From CAIMWS01 sp964409245 (lineage in GTDB: Bacteria > Verrucomicrobiota > Verrucomicrobiia > Limisphaerales > UBA1319): a DNA stretch of 64,000 bases. Both the position numbers and the translations under genes were made by a program. Position 1 is the stretch's first letter, and every line of letters starts with the position of its first letter. The stretch covers positions 62,001 to 126,000 of the forward strand of contig CAYPCQ010000005.1 of assembly GCA_964409245.1 (NCBI GenBank). Reading direction: 5' to 3'. Shown here in pieces: positions 1 to 9,674 of the stretch. The notes under the pieces are model-generated. The model did no database searches. It was not told where the DNA came from and saw nothing but the letters and a program-made list of their open reading frames with translations.

Positions 1-1707
1 CAACTGGAAGCAGAGTCGTTGTCTGCCCAGCCCTTGCGGATCTCCATCCTGGGAATGGATCCTGAATCCAAGATTGCCGAAACTCCCGAGGTGGTGTTGT
101 TCCTGGGGCCGGGCATCAAGGACCGGGCAACCGTCGAGCCATCTGAAAAGGATCTTTCCGCCGTGTTCCACCTCAGCCGCAGGTTGATGAACTCTGGTTG
201 GGATGAGCCTGTGGCCATCTACTATCTTTATGAAAGTGGTGGTGGCCAGCCACGCGTTGATTGCGAGGCCCTGGCCGGTTTCGTCCGCGCGGCGATGAAG
301 GAAAATGAGCAGCACCTTTGGACGCTGATTGGAGATTATGGCCGTGATCCCAGCCGGTCCCGGCCGCAGTTGCTGGTCAGGGAATGGCTCCTGGGTTCAT
401 CTGGTGGTGGCGAGATCCGGTATGCCCCGGGCCAGCGCCTGGTCCGGAGGCTGGCCGAAACCAGACTCCCGCCGCAGGCCCGGCTGCCGTTCAAAGACCA
501 TGGGGTTTACCTGCTGGCGGGCGGCCTGGGTTATTTGGGGATGCAATTATCCCTCGAACTTGCCCGCCGATATAAAGCAACCCTGGTGCTTTTGACGCGG
601 GGCGCCCTGGATGAATCGCGCACCGCTCATTGCCGCAAGCTGGAGGCGTTGGGAGCCAAAGTCATATTTGAATCGGTGGACATCACGGACCGGGATCGCC
701 TGGCCGCAGTTTACGCGGATGTGGTCCGGCGGGCTGGCCCCCTTAATGGGGTGTTCCACCTCGCCCGCCACCATGAGGATCAGCTGATCGCCCGCAAACC
801 TTGGCCATCCTTTTTGCGGGTGATTCAGCCGAAAGCCCATGGGATGTTATACCTGGACGAATTGACGAAGGATCAGCCGCTGGACTTCTTTGCCGTGTTT
901 TCATCCCTGGGGGCTTACGGGGTTCGCGGAGCGAGCGATTACTCCTATGCGACCGCTTTTCAGAATGCCTTTGCCACACTGCGCAACCAGTGGGTGCGGG
1001 AAGGCCGGCGCTCAGGCACTACCACCGCCATGTGCTGGGGGCCGTGGTTGGAGGATCATTTATTCCCGGAGTCGCGCAGCCGGCTGGTCGATGCCGGATT
1101 TGCGCTGATCGAAATGGGGTCTGGATTCCAGGTGCTGGGGGAGGCCCTGGCGGGTGGGGTGACGCCGCTGGGATTGGTCAAAATCCGGGATGGAGCGAAG
1201 GTCAGGGGGATGTTCGGCTTGGCGGAAAGCCATCCGCCAGTGGTCGCAGGCGGGGACCTGGCTGGCCTCGATCAGTTATTGGGGCATTGGGAGCAGCGCC
1301 GCTTGCAGGGGGAGGATGTTTCCGAAGCGGTGGCGGAGCGCATCACGCTGGATGAGCTGAACGTTTTGCCGGGGGCGCTGATCCAGCGGGTGGACCGATT
1401 GCTTTTCGGAACGAATGGCAAGGGTGGCGCCGCGCCTGCGGAGGCGGTGGTGGAGGAGGCCCAGCCGAAGCCCAGCAACGGTGTCGATGCCAGGGAGGTT
1501 GCCAAGGTTATCCGAACCTTGCTGGCCGAGGTCTTGCATTTGACGGAGATCGATGATGAACGATCGTTTATGGATTACGGGCTGGATTCCATCGCCGGCA
1601 TGCAGTTGGCGGTGCGGTTGGAAAAGCGGCTCAAAAAGGAAGTTTCGCCGCAATCGTTGATCGGCTTCCCCACGGTGGCCGAGCTGTCAAAGCATTTGGT
1701 CCCCTGA
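1..1707 (+). CDS. Trans-AT PKS, C-terminal fragment (KR-ACP)
   Basis: This is the 3' end of a modular PKS gene. The frame is open to base 1, so the TTG at 19 is not taken as the start. It shows a ketoreductase structural half (about 30-480), then a KR catalytic half beginning at GVYLLAGG (about 505) with Rossmann motif AGGLGYLG and Ser-Tyr-Asn catalytic residues around 895-970 (VFSSLGAYG, SDYSYA, FQNAF). The Asp of the stereochemical loop is kept (HHED), which in this family favours the D-type hydroxyl. An ACP follows (about 1495-1700) with the phosphopantetheine Ser in DYGLDSIAG. The protein ends soon after the ACP with no thioesterase, so the chain passes to the next protein. The next gene starts 54 bases downstream on the same strand, consistent with one operon. 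The KS and any DH of this module lie outside the window. Confidence 0.93.
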   Translation, partial: QLEAESLSAQPLRISILGMDPESKIAETPEVVLFLGPGIKDRATVEPSEKDLSAVFHLSRRLMNSGWDEPVAIYYLYESGGGQPRVDCEALAGFVRAAMKENEQHLWTLIGDYGRDPSRSRPQLLVREWLLGSSGGGEIRYAPGQRLVRRLAETRLPPQARLPFKDHGVYLLAGGLGYLGMQLSLELARRYKATLVLLTRGALDESRTAHCRKLEALGAKVIFESVDITDRDRLAAVYADVVRRAGPLNGVFHLARHHEDQLIARKPWPSFLRVIQPKAHGMLYLDELTKDQPLDFFAVFSSLGAYGVRGASDYSYATAFQNAFATLRNQWVREGRRSGTTTAMCWGPWLEDHLFPESRSRLVDAGFALIEMGSGFQVLGEALAGGVTPLGLVKIRDGAKVRGMFGLAESHPPVVAGGDLAGLDQLLGHWEQRRLQGEDVSEAVAERITLDELNVLPGALIQRVDRLLFGTNGKGGAAPAEAVVEEAQPKPSNGVDAREVAKVIRTLLAEVLHLTEIDDERSFMDYGLDSIAGMQLAVRLEKRLKKEVSPQSLIGFPTVAELSKHLVP

Positions 1708-1761
1708 AATCAAAACGGTGGCAATTACTATGAAAAGGATTTCTGCCCGGCAGGATTGAAC

Positions 1762-4700
1762 ATGTTGAGCATCCAGGAACAAAGACGGCGCATCGCGGAG
1801 GAGCTTGAGCGGCTTTCCCGGCTCAAGGCTGGCCGGAAGCCTTTGGCTGCCGCTCCCGCCGCGGGGCTTCCCGTGCCCGATGGCGAACCGGAACCGGTCG
1901 CCATTATCGGGCTGTCGGGTTGCCTGCCTGGTTGCCAGTCGGTGGACGCTTTCTGGCGGGCCTTGGACGAAGACCGGCGCCTGCTCGAGGCGCCGCCCCC
2001 TGAACGTCTTTCTTTGTGGAACCAGCTTCAACCGGGATGGTCAGGACTGGCGGGGCGTGGGATCCCTGGGGGTGGTTTCATCCCCGATATCCGGAGTTTC
2101 GCCCCCGAGTTCTTTGGCGTTCTGCCTGGGCAAGCGCATGGCTTGGATCCCCGCCAGCGATTGCTGCTGATGAGTGTTTACCACACCCTGGAGGATGCGG
2201 GATACGCCCCCGGATCCCTGAAGCAAAAACCGGTCGGCGTGTTCGTGGGGATTGAGGAGGATGAATACTTCCAGACCATGCAGGACTTCGGCATCCCGAC
2301 CATCGGAGGCGATGGGCTGGCTGCCAGCATGGTGGCGAACCGCATCTCGTGGTTCTTTGATTTCCGGGGCCCAAGCGAAGTGGTTAACACGATGTGTTCC
2401 GGCGCGGCGGTGGCGCTGCACCGGGCCGTCTGTTCGCTGCGCCTGGGGGAAAGCTCGATGGCGTTGGTGGGCGCCGCGAACCTGATGCTGCGCCCCGAAC
2501 CCTTCCTGCAGTTGATCCAGACCGGGCAATTGAGTCCGGACCTTTCCATCCATTCGTTTGGCCGGGATGCGCAAGGCTTCTTGAGGGCGGATGGGGTGGC
2601 GAGCGTGCTCTTGAAACGCCTGTCCCAGGCGGAATCGGACGGCGACCCGATTTATGCCGTGATCCGCAATACGGCCACTAACTATAACGGCAAGGGGGGG
2701 ATGTCCATCGCGGCGCCCGATATTGCCGCCCATGCGGAACTGATTGAACGCTGTTATCGGCAGGCCGGGATCGATCCGCGGGAGGTCCGTTACATCGAAG
2801 CGCAGGGCATGGGGCAGCCAGTGGCGGACTTGGCGGAATGGCAGGCCTGCAACCGCGCCTTGTTGAAGCTGGCCGGCGAGCGGGGTGTTCAACTGGCTCC
2901 GGGCGCTTGCCGCATTGGCAGCATCAAACCGATGACCGGCCACATGCATTCCGCTTCGGCTTTGGGTGCGCTGTTCAAGGTCATCCACTGCCTGCGGACG
3001 GAGACTATCCATAAGATCCTGGGCTTTTCGGAACTCAATGCGGATCTTGAAAGCCCGGGGCAGCCATGCGCACCCGCCCGCCACACGGAGCCATGGCCCA
3101 CCTCCGGGCGGCCCCGGTTGGCGGGGTTGCATGCCTACGGAGCGGGTGGCAATAATGCGCATATCCTCATCCAGGAATACCGCCAGGCGCTCCCCGCGGA
3201 GCGGGAACCTGCCCTGGTGATCCTGCCGATATCGGCGGAGTCGGTTGCGCAACGGCAGGAGGTCGTCAGGCGTTTGCTGGAGGCGGTCGGGCAACATCCT
3301 GAATACACGCTGGCGCCGGTGGCCCAAACGCTGCAGCAGGGGCGCGATGAAATGGCCTGCCGGCTGGCGTTTGTGGCGGCGGATAAAACGGCCTGGATGG
3401 CCCAGGCGCGGGCTTTTCTGGCCCACCAAAACTCTCCGGGGATTTTCCGGAGTGAGGCGGCCGCGAACGGCCAGTTCCCGGATCCCATGGCCCGTGCCGG
3501 GCAGTTGGCGCAAGCCTGGGTGCAGGGAGCCGCCGGCCAGGACTGGCCAGCCTCGTCGCAACATCGCCTGCACCTCCCCGGGTATCCTTTCGCCCTCAAG
3601 GATTGCTGGTTTGATCATATTCCCCGCGAAACGCCGGCGCCTGCCCGGCCGGCAACCGGCGAGGCCATGGCCAGTGCGGAAGCGGAGGCGATCGTGCGCT
3701 CGTTGCTTGGCCGCCATCTTGAAATGCCTTCCGCGCAGGTGGATTTGGATGCCGCCTTCGTGGATCAAGGTTTCAGTTCAACGATGGTTGCCGGGGTTGC
3801 CGCTGAATTGAATCGCCGGCATTCGATCCAGCTGGAGCCAGCCCGGTTTTTTGAATTCAAAAGCCCCCGGCAGTTGGTGGGCGCGCTGATGGAATACACC
3901 GGGAAAACCGCGCCAGCCCAGGAGGCCGGCTCCCCATGTCAACCGTGTCAACCGCACGAAGTTGCGGGCGGAACGAATGCCGCCCCTCGCCACACTCCGT
4001 TTGTCTCCATCGCGATCATTGGCCTGGCCGGGAGGTATCCGGGTGCGTCCAACTTGGAGGAATTTTGGGATAATCTGCGGAAAGGCCGGGACTGCATTAC
4101 GGAGATCCCGGAAGACCACTGGCGCCTGGCGGAACATTTTGATCCGAATCCAGAGACTGCCGCCAGGAGTGGGAAGAGTTACGGGAAATGGGGAGGCTTC
4201 ATTTCCGGGCTGAATGAATTTGATCCGCTCTTCTTCAAGATCTCCCCCCTGGAGGCCGAGTCCATGAATCCCAAAGAGCGGCTGGTGCTGCAAACCGTCT
4301 GGCATGTCCTGGAGGATGCGGGGCATACGCTGGAGTCTCTGGCGGGTGACCGGGTGGGGGTCTTTTTCGGGGTGACCCGTGCGGGATGGGACGCCTACCC
4401 CGGAACGTTCAGTTCGGTTGCCAACCGCGTCTCTTATTTCTGTGGTTTTCACGGGCCCAGCGTGGCAATTGACACGATGTGTTCCTCCTCGCTGGTGGCC
4501 ATCCACGAGGCCTGCCAGCACCTGCAGACCGGGGGTTGTGATATGGCGGTGGCGGGAGGAGTCAACCTGTATTTACACCCTTCCCATTTTGTAGTCCTGG
4601 CGCATGGCCGCTTTCTTTCCCCCGACGGCAAGTGCCGTGCCTTTGGGGCAGGGGCCAATGGCATGACACCCGGGGAAGGCGTGGGAGCGGTTTTGCTGAA

Positions 4701-7700
4701 GCCACTGGCCAGGGCCTTGCGTGATGGGGATCGGATTTATGGCGTGATTCGCGGATCCGCCAGCAATCATGGGGGCAATGCGAATGGCTTCACGGTCCCC
4801 AATCCGGCGGCCCAGAGGGATTTGGTGTTGCAGGCGCTCCAGAACGCCAGCCTCCATCCGCGCCAGATCTCGTTCGTCGAGGCGCATGGCACCGGGACAA
4901 CTTTGGGCGATCCGGTGGAAATCCGGGGTCTCGCCGAGGCTTATCGGCGCCACACCCCCGAGCGCGGTTTTTGCCGGATCGGCTCGCTCAAGAGCAACCT
5001 GGGCCACCTGGAGGCGGCCGCCGGCATCGCCTCGCTCACCAAGGTTTTGCTGCAGATGCAACACCGCGAATTGGTGCCGTCCATCCACGCCGCGGAACTG
5101 AATCCGAACATCGATTTTCCCTCAACCCCGTTTGTGGTGCAGCAGGCCTGGGAACCGTGGCGTCCCACCGATGCGGATGGCCGGTCCATGGCCCGCCGGG
5201 CGGCGGTATCCTCCTTCGGCGCCGGGGGCAGCAACGCCCACCTGATCGTGGAAGAACCATCGATTCGGGAGAAAATCAGCCAGGAAGAAGGCCCGCAACT
5301 GATCGTGCTTTCCGCGCGGAATGAGGACCGGCTGATGGAAGCGGCGCGCGGCCTTCACGATTTCATCCAACAGCATCCAGCCACCTCGCTCCGCGATATG
5401 GCTTGCACGCTGCAGTGTGGGCGGGAGGCCATGGAGGAGCGGTTGGCCATCCCTGCGTGTTCGCTGGAGCAGCTGAAAGAAAGGCTTTTTTCAGCGCTGA
5501 ATGCGCCGGGCGCCAGCGAGGCGGTTTACCGCGGCCGGGTGGAAGTGCGCTGGCATAACCGGGTGCTGTCGAAACCGGAACCGGATCACGATATTCAGCC
5601 GGAGCAATGGCTGCGGCACCGGGACTTGGAAAGCCTCGCCAAAGCGTGGGTCAATGGAGAGCGCCTCAACTGGAGCCTGCTCCATCCAGGTGAAAAGCCC
5701 AGCCGGATCAGTTTGCCATTGTACCCATTTGCCCGGGTGGTGATCCCCACGCCCGAGCTGATGCCCGAACCCGAACCTGCCCGCCCGGACACGTTCCTGC
5801 ATCCGCTGGCGCAGCGAAACACTTCGACTTTGAACGCGCAGCAGTTCACCTCCACGCTCCACGGCCGGGAGTTCTTCCTCGCCCACCATGTCGTTGAGGG
5901 GCGAAAAATGCTGCCCGCGGCGGCCTATCTGGAAATGGCGCGGGCGGCCATTGAGCGGTCGTTGCCGGAACGCCCCGCCCGCCAGGCCCCGGTGGATCAT
6001 GCCGTGCCGGTGTGGCGGCTCAGCCAGGTGGTCTGGATGCGTCCGTTGTGTGTGGCGGAGGAACCGATCGAGGTCCAGATCGCGCTGCAGGGGGATGCCT
6101 CCGGGCCGGTGCGTTTTGAAATCAAGACCAGCCCGGGCCTGGCCGCCGGCCCGGAACCAGCGCACGCCCAAGGCAGCGCCAATTTTGAATTTGCCGCCCA
6201 GCCGGAGGCGATCCACCTCGAGGCCATGCGGCCGGACAGCCCGCGGCAATTTTCGGCGGATCAATGTTACGCGGTGTTCACGGCGTTGGGGATCGACTAC
6301 GGCCCGGGGCATCGAGGCATCGAAAGGTTATGGGCCGGCCCCCGCCAACTGCTTGCCAAATTGCGGCTGCCGGACGCCATCGGAGAAACGGCCGGCCAGT
6401 ATGTCCTGCACCCCAGCTTGCTGGATGCGGCATTCCAGGCAACCATCGGCTTTGGCCTGCTGGAGGCGGGGGTGAAGCCGGCCGGCGAAGCGGCAGCTCC
6501 GGCCGGTAATGGCAGCATTACAATGGACCAACTGGCCCGGCTCAAGCCTTCGCTGCCCTATGCCGTGGAACAGGTGGAAGTTTTCAACCCTGGCGCGGCC
6601 CTGATGTGGGCGGTGATCCGCCGCCAGACCGATCCCGCGCAGTCAGGCGCCCTGGAAAAATTCGACCTGGACCTTTGTGACGGGCAGGGGGGCGTCCAGG
6701 TGCGCATCAGAGGCTTTAGTGCGCGGATTTTGCGGGAGCCAGGTTCCGGATCGGAAAAGCCTTCGCTCCTGCTGCACTTCCCACATTGGGAAGCAAAGGA
6801 AGCGGCATATTTGGCGGGGGAGCCGCCGTCTTTCGAGCGGCGGGTGGTGGTTAGTTGCGGCACTGAGCCTTTGACGCCGGCTGCCTTGCAGGCTGCCGGT
6901 GCGCCGCCGAATATCGAATGGCTGCCGGCCGTGATCAAGGGCAGGAAATTGGCCAAGGAATTTTTCAATGCGGTGTCGCAGACGTTCTGCGCGATCCGGA
7001 ATATTCTCGAGGCCAGGCCAACGGGCGACTCATTGGTTCAAGTGATCATGGGGAGCGGGGGCCAATGGCTGGCTCATTCCGGCCTGGTGGGGATGCTGCG
7101 GACAGTCCATCTCGAGTCCCCGCGGTTATTCGGGCAAATCATCCAGTTGGACGTGCCGCCAACAGGTGATCGGCTGGCCGGGATTCTGGCCGAGAACGCG
7201 GCTGCTCCGGGCGATGCCTGGATTCGCTATATCAAGAACCGGCGCGAGGTCATCGCCTGGCGGGAATATGCCCCTTCAATCCAGGCGGTTCCCTGGAAGA
7301 ACAACGGAGTGTATTTGATCACGGGCGGCTTGGGCGGCTTGGGCCGCATCTTCGCCCGGGAGATTGCCACGAGGGCCACCGGGGCCAACATCATCCTGAT
7401 CGGACGTTCCGAGCCGGGGGAAAATGGGAACCAATTCCTGCGATCCTTGAACGACCTTGGCGCCCAGGCCGCTTACTGGCGGGTGGATCTGCGGCATGGC
7501 GGCCAGGTCCGGGAATTCATTCGGGCCATCCTGAAGGAGCGGGGAGCCATCCATGGCATCCTGCATGCGGCCGGCGTCTTGAACGATCAGTATTTGCTCA
7601 GGAAATCAATTAAAGATATTGAGACGGTGCTCGGCCCCAAGGTTGCGGGCACGGTGAATCTGGATGAGGCCACGCGGGATGTGGCCTTGGATTTCCTGAT

Positions 7701-9672
7701 CCTGTTTTCCTCGGGAGCGACGCTGGGCAATCCCGGCCAGGGGGATTACGCTGCGGCCAACGCCTTCCTCGACGGATTTGCCCATTATCGGAATGGACTG
7801 GTTGAAACGGGTCAGCGCAAGGGCAAAACCATCTCCATTGCGTGGCCCTTCTGGAAAGCGGGTGGCATGCAGATGGACGCCGCCGCGGAGCGATCGATGA
7901 TTGAGAATTCGGGCCTGATCCCGATGGATACCCAAACCGGTTTGGACGCCTTTTACCGCTGCCTGGCGAGTGCGCACCCGCAAATCCTCGTGCTGCATGG
8001 GATGCCGGCCCGTCTGCAGGAAGTGCTGGCTTACCGGCCTGAGCTTCCGGGCAGCAGCCAGCGCGTTGAAAAGCCAAATCCGCCGGAAAAACCTGGCGCT
8101 GGGGCAGGGGAGCACTCCACCCCCAACGACGAGCTGGGCGCAAAACTTGCCGGGCATCTCAAACGGCTGATCGGGGAGACTCTCAAGATTCAGCCCGGGG
8201 ATATGCGGGCGGACCAGGATCTCTACGGGTACGGCTTGGATTCGATCATCGCCTTGGAGGTGAATAATCGCTTGGAAAAGGATTTCCCCCGGCTGTCGAA
8301 AACTCTGTTCTTCGAATATTCCACCATTCAGGAATTGGCTGGCTACTTCCTCCAGGCGCAGCGCCAAAACGTTGAGCGGTTGTTTGCCGGGCAGGCAGCT
8401 TCCCCGCCGCCACCTGCGCTGCCCGCGGAAGCCCCTTGCCCGCCAGCAACACCCGTGCCTGAAAATCCCTTGCCGCTGTCCGGACCCGGTCCGGAGCAAT
8501 TGCCAGCGCTGGCCACCGAAACGCCAGTCCCCACAAACAGCCATGCGCTTATGCCAGCGGGAGATGCGCATATGCCAGCGGGAGGCCAGCGGAGGCGTTT
8601 GGCCAGCATGGACGAGGTCATCCGGGTGCGCCAATTGGATATCGACCACCCGGCTCCCAGGCCGGCCGTCCGGCCAGCCAGGGTGGAGGGGTGGCCCAAC
8701 TGGCATTCGGTGTTCCAGAGTTTTGCCATTTTTGACAAAATCCAACCGGGCTTCTCCTTTTCACGAATGTTGGCAGGTGGCGATGATGCCGTCCAGGATG
8801 CGGCTTTTTATCTGCTGGGACAGGTGGATCTGCGGCGGTTGCTATTCCACAAGGAAGACTTTCAAAAAGTGTCGCGGATCCTCGACCTGGGATGTGGCCG
8901 GGCGGCGGATCTCATGGAACTCGCCTTGAGCCATCCCGGCCTCGCGGGGCATGGGTTGACGATTGATCCCGGGGAGGCGGCCTTCGCCAACCGGATGATC
9001 CGCCGCAAAGGCCTGGCGGAGCGGGTGCGGGTTATCCTGGCGGATGGGGCGGACCATGAGTATGAGCAAAATTACGACCTCGCTTTCAGCATCCAGATGA
9101 TGCACTTCATTCCGGACTTGGAGCACAAGCGGAAGCTGCTGCGAAAGGTCGCCGCCGCGCTGCGGGAAGGCGGGGTATTGCTTATGGCCGAGTTTGTGTG
9201 CCTGCTGGCCAAGCCCATGCGGGATCCCGCTTTGAACGTAACGGTCCATACCGCCGGGGAGTGGGCTGGGATCCTGGGCGATAGTGGTTTGGTGCTGGAG
9301 GAAGTCGTGGATGCCAGTGTCGGGATCATCAATTTTCTCCACGATCCGGACCTCGACCGGCACATTGCCGGGCTGGATCAACCGCGGCAGCTGGAAATCC
9401 GCAAATACAACCACCAGGTCAAAGGCCTGGAGAATCGCTGGGTCGGTTATTGCGTCATGCGGGCCGTGCGGGATGGCAGCAGCGCAACGGCTGCGCAACG
9501 AGCGCAGGCCAGCCGGGAACTATTGAGCCGCCGGACAACGCCCGGGCAGGCTCGCTCTGCCAAGGCCAATGGCCGATATGGCGCACTTTACCGGGATCTC
9601 ACCGGGCATTTTCAGGACTGTGTCCTGACGGCCCGGCCTCAATTGCCACTCATCCTCAACCAAAACCACTGA
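1762..9672 (+). CDS. Trans-AT PKS: KS(atypical)-ACP / KS-DH-KR-ACP-MT
   Basis: A 2636-residue PKS. ATG 1762 is preferred over in-frame TTG 1756 because AGGA (1752-1755) sits just upstream. Residues 1-40 are a charged helical docking segment. Domains: KS 45-475 with Cys212 but Gln348 in place of the first active-site His; ACP 639-713 (Ser673, motif GFSS); KS 750-1165 with Cys907, HGTGT and GHLEAAAG, so condensing; DH 1345-1660 with HVVEGRKMLP and LLDAAFQ; KR about 1670-2080 with TGGLGGLG and Ser/Tyr/Asn (FSSGA, DYAAANAF); ACP 2130-2200 (Ser2161); SAM methyltransferase 2310-2575 with ILDLGCG. No AT domain is present, so malonyl units must come in trans. The terminal MT resembles the O-methyltransferase type of trans-AT PKSs rather than the C-methyltransferases of the next protein but one. 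The stop codon is 2 bases before the next start. Confidence 0.95.
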   Translation: MLSIQEQRRRIAEELERLSRLKAGRKPLAAAPAAGLPVPDGEPEPVAIIGLSGCLPGCQSVDAFWRALDEDRRLLEAPPPERLSLWNQLQPGWSGLAGRGIPGGGFIPDIRSFAPEFFGVLPGQAHGLDPRQRLLLMSVYHTLEDAGYAPGSLKQKPVGVFVGIEEDEYFQTMQDFGIPTIGGDGLAASMVANRISWFFDFRGPSEVVNTMCSGAAVALHRAVCSLRLGESSMALVGAANLMLRPEPFLQLIQTGQLSPDLSIHSFGRDAQGFLRADGVASVLLKRLSQAESDGDPIYAVIRNTATNYNGKGGMSIAAPDIAAHAELIERCYRQAGIDPREVRYIEAQGMGQPVADLAEWQACNRALLKLAGERGVQLAPGACRIGSIKPMTGHMHSASALGALFKVIHCLRTETIHKILGFSELNADLESPGQPCAPARHTEPWPTSGRPRLAGLHAYGAGGNNAHILIQEYRQALPAEREPALVILPISAESVAQRQEVVRRLLEAVGQHPEYTLAPVAQTLQQGRDEMACRLAFVAADKTAWMAQARAFLAHQNSPGIFRSEAAANGQFPDPMARAGQLAQAWVQGAAGQDWPASSQHRLHLPGYPFALKDCWFDHIPRETPAPARPATGEAMASAEAEAIVRSLLGRHLEMPSAQVDLDAAFVDQGFSSTMVAGVAAELNRRHSIQLEPARFFEFKSPRQLVGALMEYTGKTAPAQEAGSPCQPCQPHEVAGGTNAAPRHTPFVSIAIIGLAGRYPGASNLEEFWDNLRKGRDCITEIPEDHWRLAEHFDPNPETAARSGKSYGKWGGFISGLNEFDPLFFKISPLEAESMNPKERLVLQTVWHVLEDAGHTLESLAGDRVGVFFGVTRAGWDAYPGTFSSVANRVSYFCGFHGPSVAIDTMCSSSLVAIHEACQHLQTGGCDMAVAGGVNLYLHPSHFVVLAHGRFLSPDGKCRAFGAGANGMTPGEGVGAVLLKPLARALRDGDRIYGVIRGSASNHGGNANGFTVPNPAAQRDLVLQALQNASLHPRQISFVEAHGTGTTLGDPVEIRGLAEAYRRHTPERGFCRIGSLKSNLGHLEAAAGIASLTKVLLQMQHRELVPSIHAAELNPNIDFPSTPFVVQQAWEPWRPTDADGRSMARRAAVSSFGAGGSNAHLIVEEPSIREKISQEEGPQLIVLSARNEDRLMEAARGLHDFIQQHPATSLRDMACTLQCGREAMEERLAIPACSLEQLKERLFSALNAPGASEAVYRGRVEVRWHNRVLSKPEPDHDIQPEQWLRHRDLESLAKAWVNGERLNWSLLHPGEKPSRISLPLYPFARVVIPTPELMPEPEPARPDTFLHPLAQRNTSTLNAQQFTSTLHGREFFLAHHVVEGRKMLPAAAYLEMARAAIERSLPERPARQAPVDHAVPVWRLSQVVWMRPLCVAEEPIEVQIALQGDASGPVRFEIKTSPGLAAGPEPAHAQGSANFEFAAQPEAIHLEAMRPDSPRQFSADQCYAVFTALGIDYGPGHRGIERLWAGPRQLLAKLRLPDAIGETAGQYVLHPSLLDAAFQATIGFGLLEAGVKPAGEAAAPAGNGSITMDQLARLKPSLPYAVEQVEVFNPGAALMWAVIRRQTDPAQSGALEKFDLDLCDGQGGVQVRIRGFSARILREPGSGSEKPSLLLHFPHWEAKEAAYLAGEPPSFERRVVVSCGTEPLTPAALQAAGAPPNIEWLPAVIKGRKLAKEFFNAVSQTFCAIRNILEARPTGDSLVQVIMGSGGQWLAHSGLVGMLRTVHLESPRLFGQIIQLDVPPTGDRLAGILAENAAAPGDAWIRYIKNRREVIAWREYAPSIQAVPWKNNGVYLITGGLGGLGRIFAREIATRATGANIILIGRSEPGENGNQFLRSLNDLGAQAAYWRVDLRHGGQVREFIRAILKERGAIHGILHAAGVLNDQYLLRKSIKDIETVLGPKVAGTVNLDEATRDVALDFLILFSSGATLGNPGQGDYAAANAFLDGFAHYRNGLVETGQRKGKTISIAWPFWKAGGMQMDAAAERSMIENSGLIPMDTQTGLDAFYRCLASAHPQILVLHGMPARLQEVLAYRPELPGSSQRVEKPNPPEKPGAGAGEHSTPNDELGAKLAGHLKRLIGETLKIQPGDMRADQDLYGYGLDSIIALEVNNRLEKDFPRLSKTLFFEYSTIQELAGYFLQAQRQNVERLFAGQAASPPPPALPAEAPCPPATPVPENPLPLSGPGPEQLPALATETPVPTNSHALMPAGDAHMPAGGQRRRLASMDEVIRVRQLDIDHPAPRPAVRPARVEGWPNWHSVFQSFAIFDKIQPGFSFSRMLAGGDDAVQDAAFYLLGQVDLRRLLFHKEDFQKVSRILDLGCGRAADLMELALSHPGLAGHGLTIDPGEAAFANRMIRRKGLAERVRVILADGADHEYEQNYDLAFSIQMMHFIPDLEHKRKLLRKVAAALREGGVLLMAEFVCLLAKPMRDPALNVTVHTAGEWAGILGDSGLVLEEVVDASVGIINFLHDPDLDRHIAGLDQPRQLEIRKYNHQVKGLENRWVGYCVMRAVRDGSSATAAQRAQASRELLSRRTTPGQARSAKANGRYGALYRDLTGHFQDCVLTARPQLPLILNQNH
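1893..3180 (+). other. Atypical KS domain (first His replaced by Gln) plus ACP downstream
   Basis: The first KS of the 2636-residue protein keeps Cys212 (TMCSGA) and the second His (GHMHSASA). The HGTGT motif reads QGMGQ, with Gln348 where the decarboxylation His belongs. The CSSS motif is also altered to CSGA. It is followed directly by an ACP (about 3676-3900) with no reductive domains. In trans-AT PKSs such KS0-ACP units transfer the chain without elongation. Its sequence is unlike the other two KS0 domains in this window, which read ANGS at this place, so it represents a separate loss of condensing activity. Confidence 0.8.
8690..9480 (+). other. SAM-dependent methyltransferase domain after the ACP
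   Basis: A class I methyltransferase with motif I ILDLGCGRA, a later YDLAFSIQMM segment, and a GGVLLMAEF strand. This pattern matches the O-methyltransferase domains of trans-AT PKSs better than the C-methyltransferases of the downstream 8259-residue protein, which carry EIGAGTG or EVGAGTG and NVLHAT. It lies C-terminal to the last ACP, after a Pro/Ala-rich linker. Its module already has DH and KR, which would remove the hydroxyl an O-methyltransferase needs. The acceptor is therefore unclear, and a sulfur nucleophile supplied by the neighbouring lyase is one possibility. Confidence 0.8.
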
Positions 9673-9674
9673 CT

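Noticed and set aside
2041..3768. 575-codon open frame on the minus strand
   Set aside because: It is antisense to an intact KS-ACP; composition and lack of domains mark it as a shadow.
9450..9674. Upstream extension of the DUF2156-lyase PKS overlapping the MT-containing protein
   Set aside because: The extra residues are out of frame with a well-supported MT C-terminus and show no domain; ATG 9675 follows the stop cleanly.
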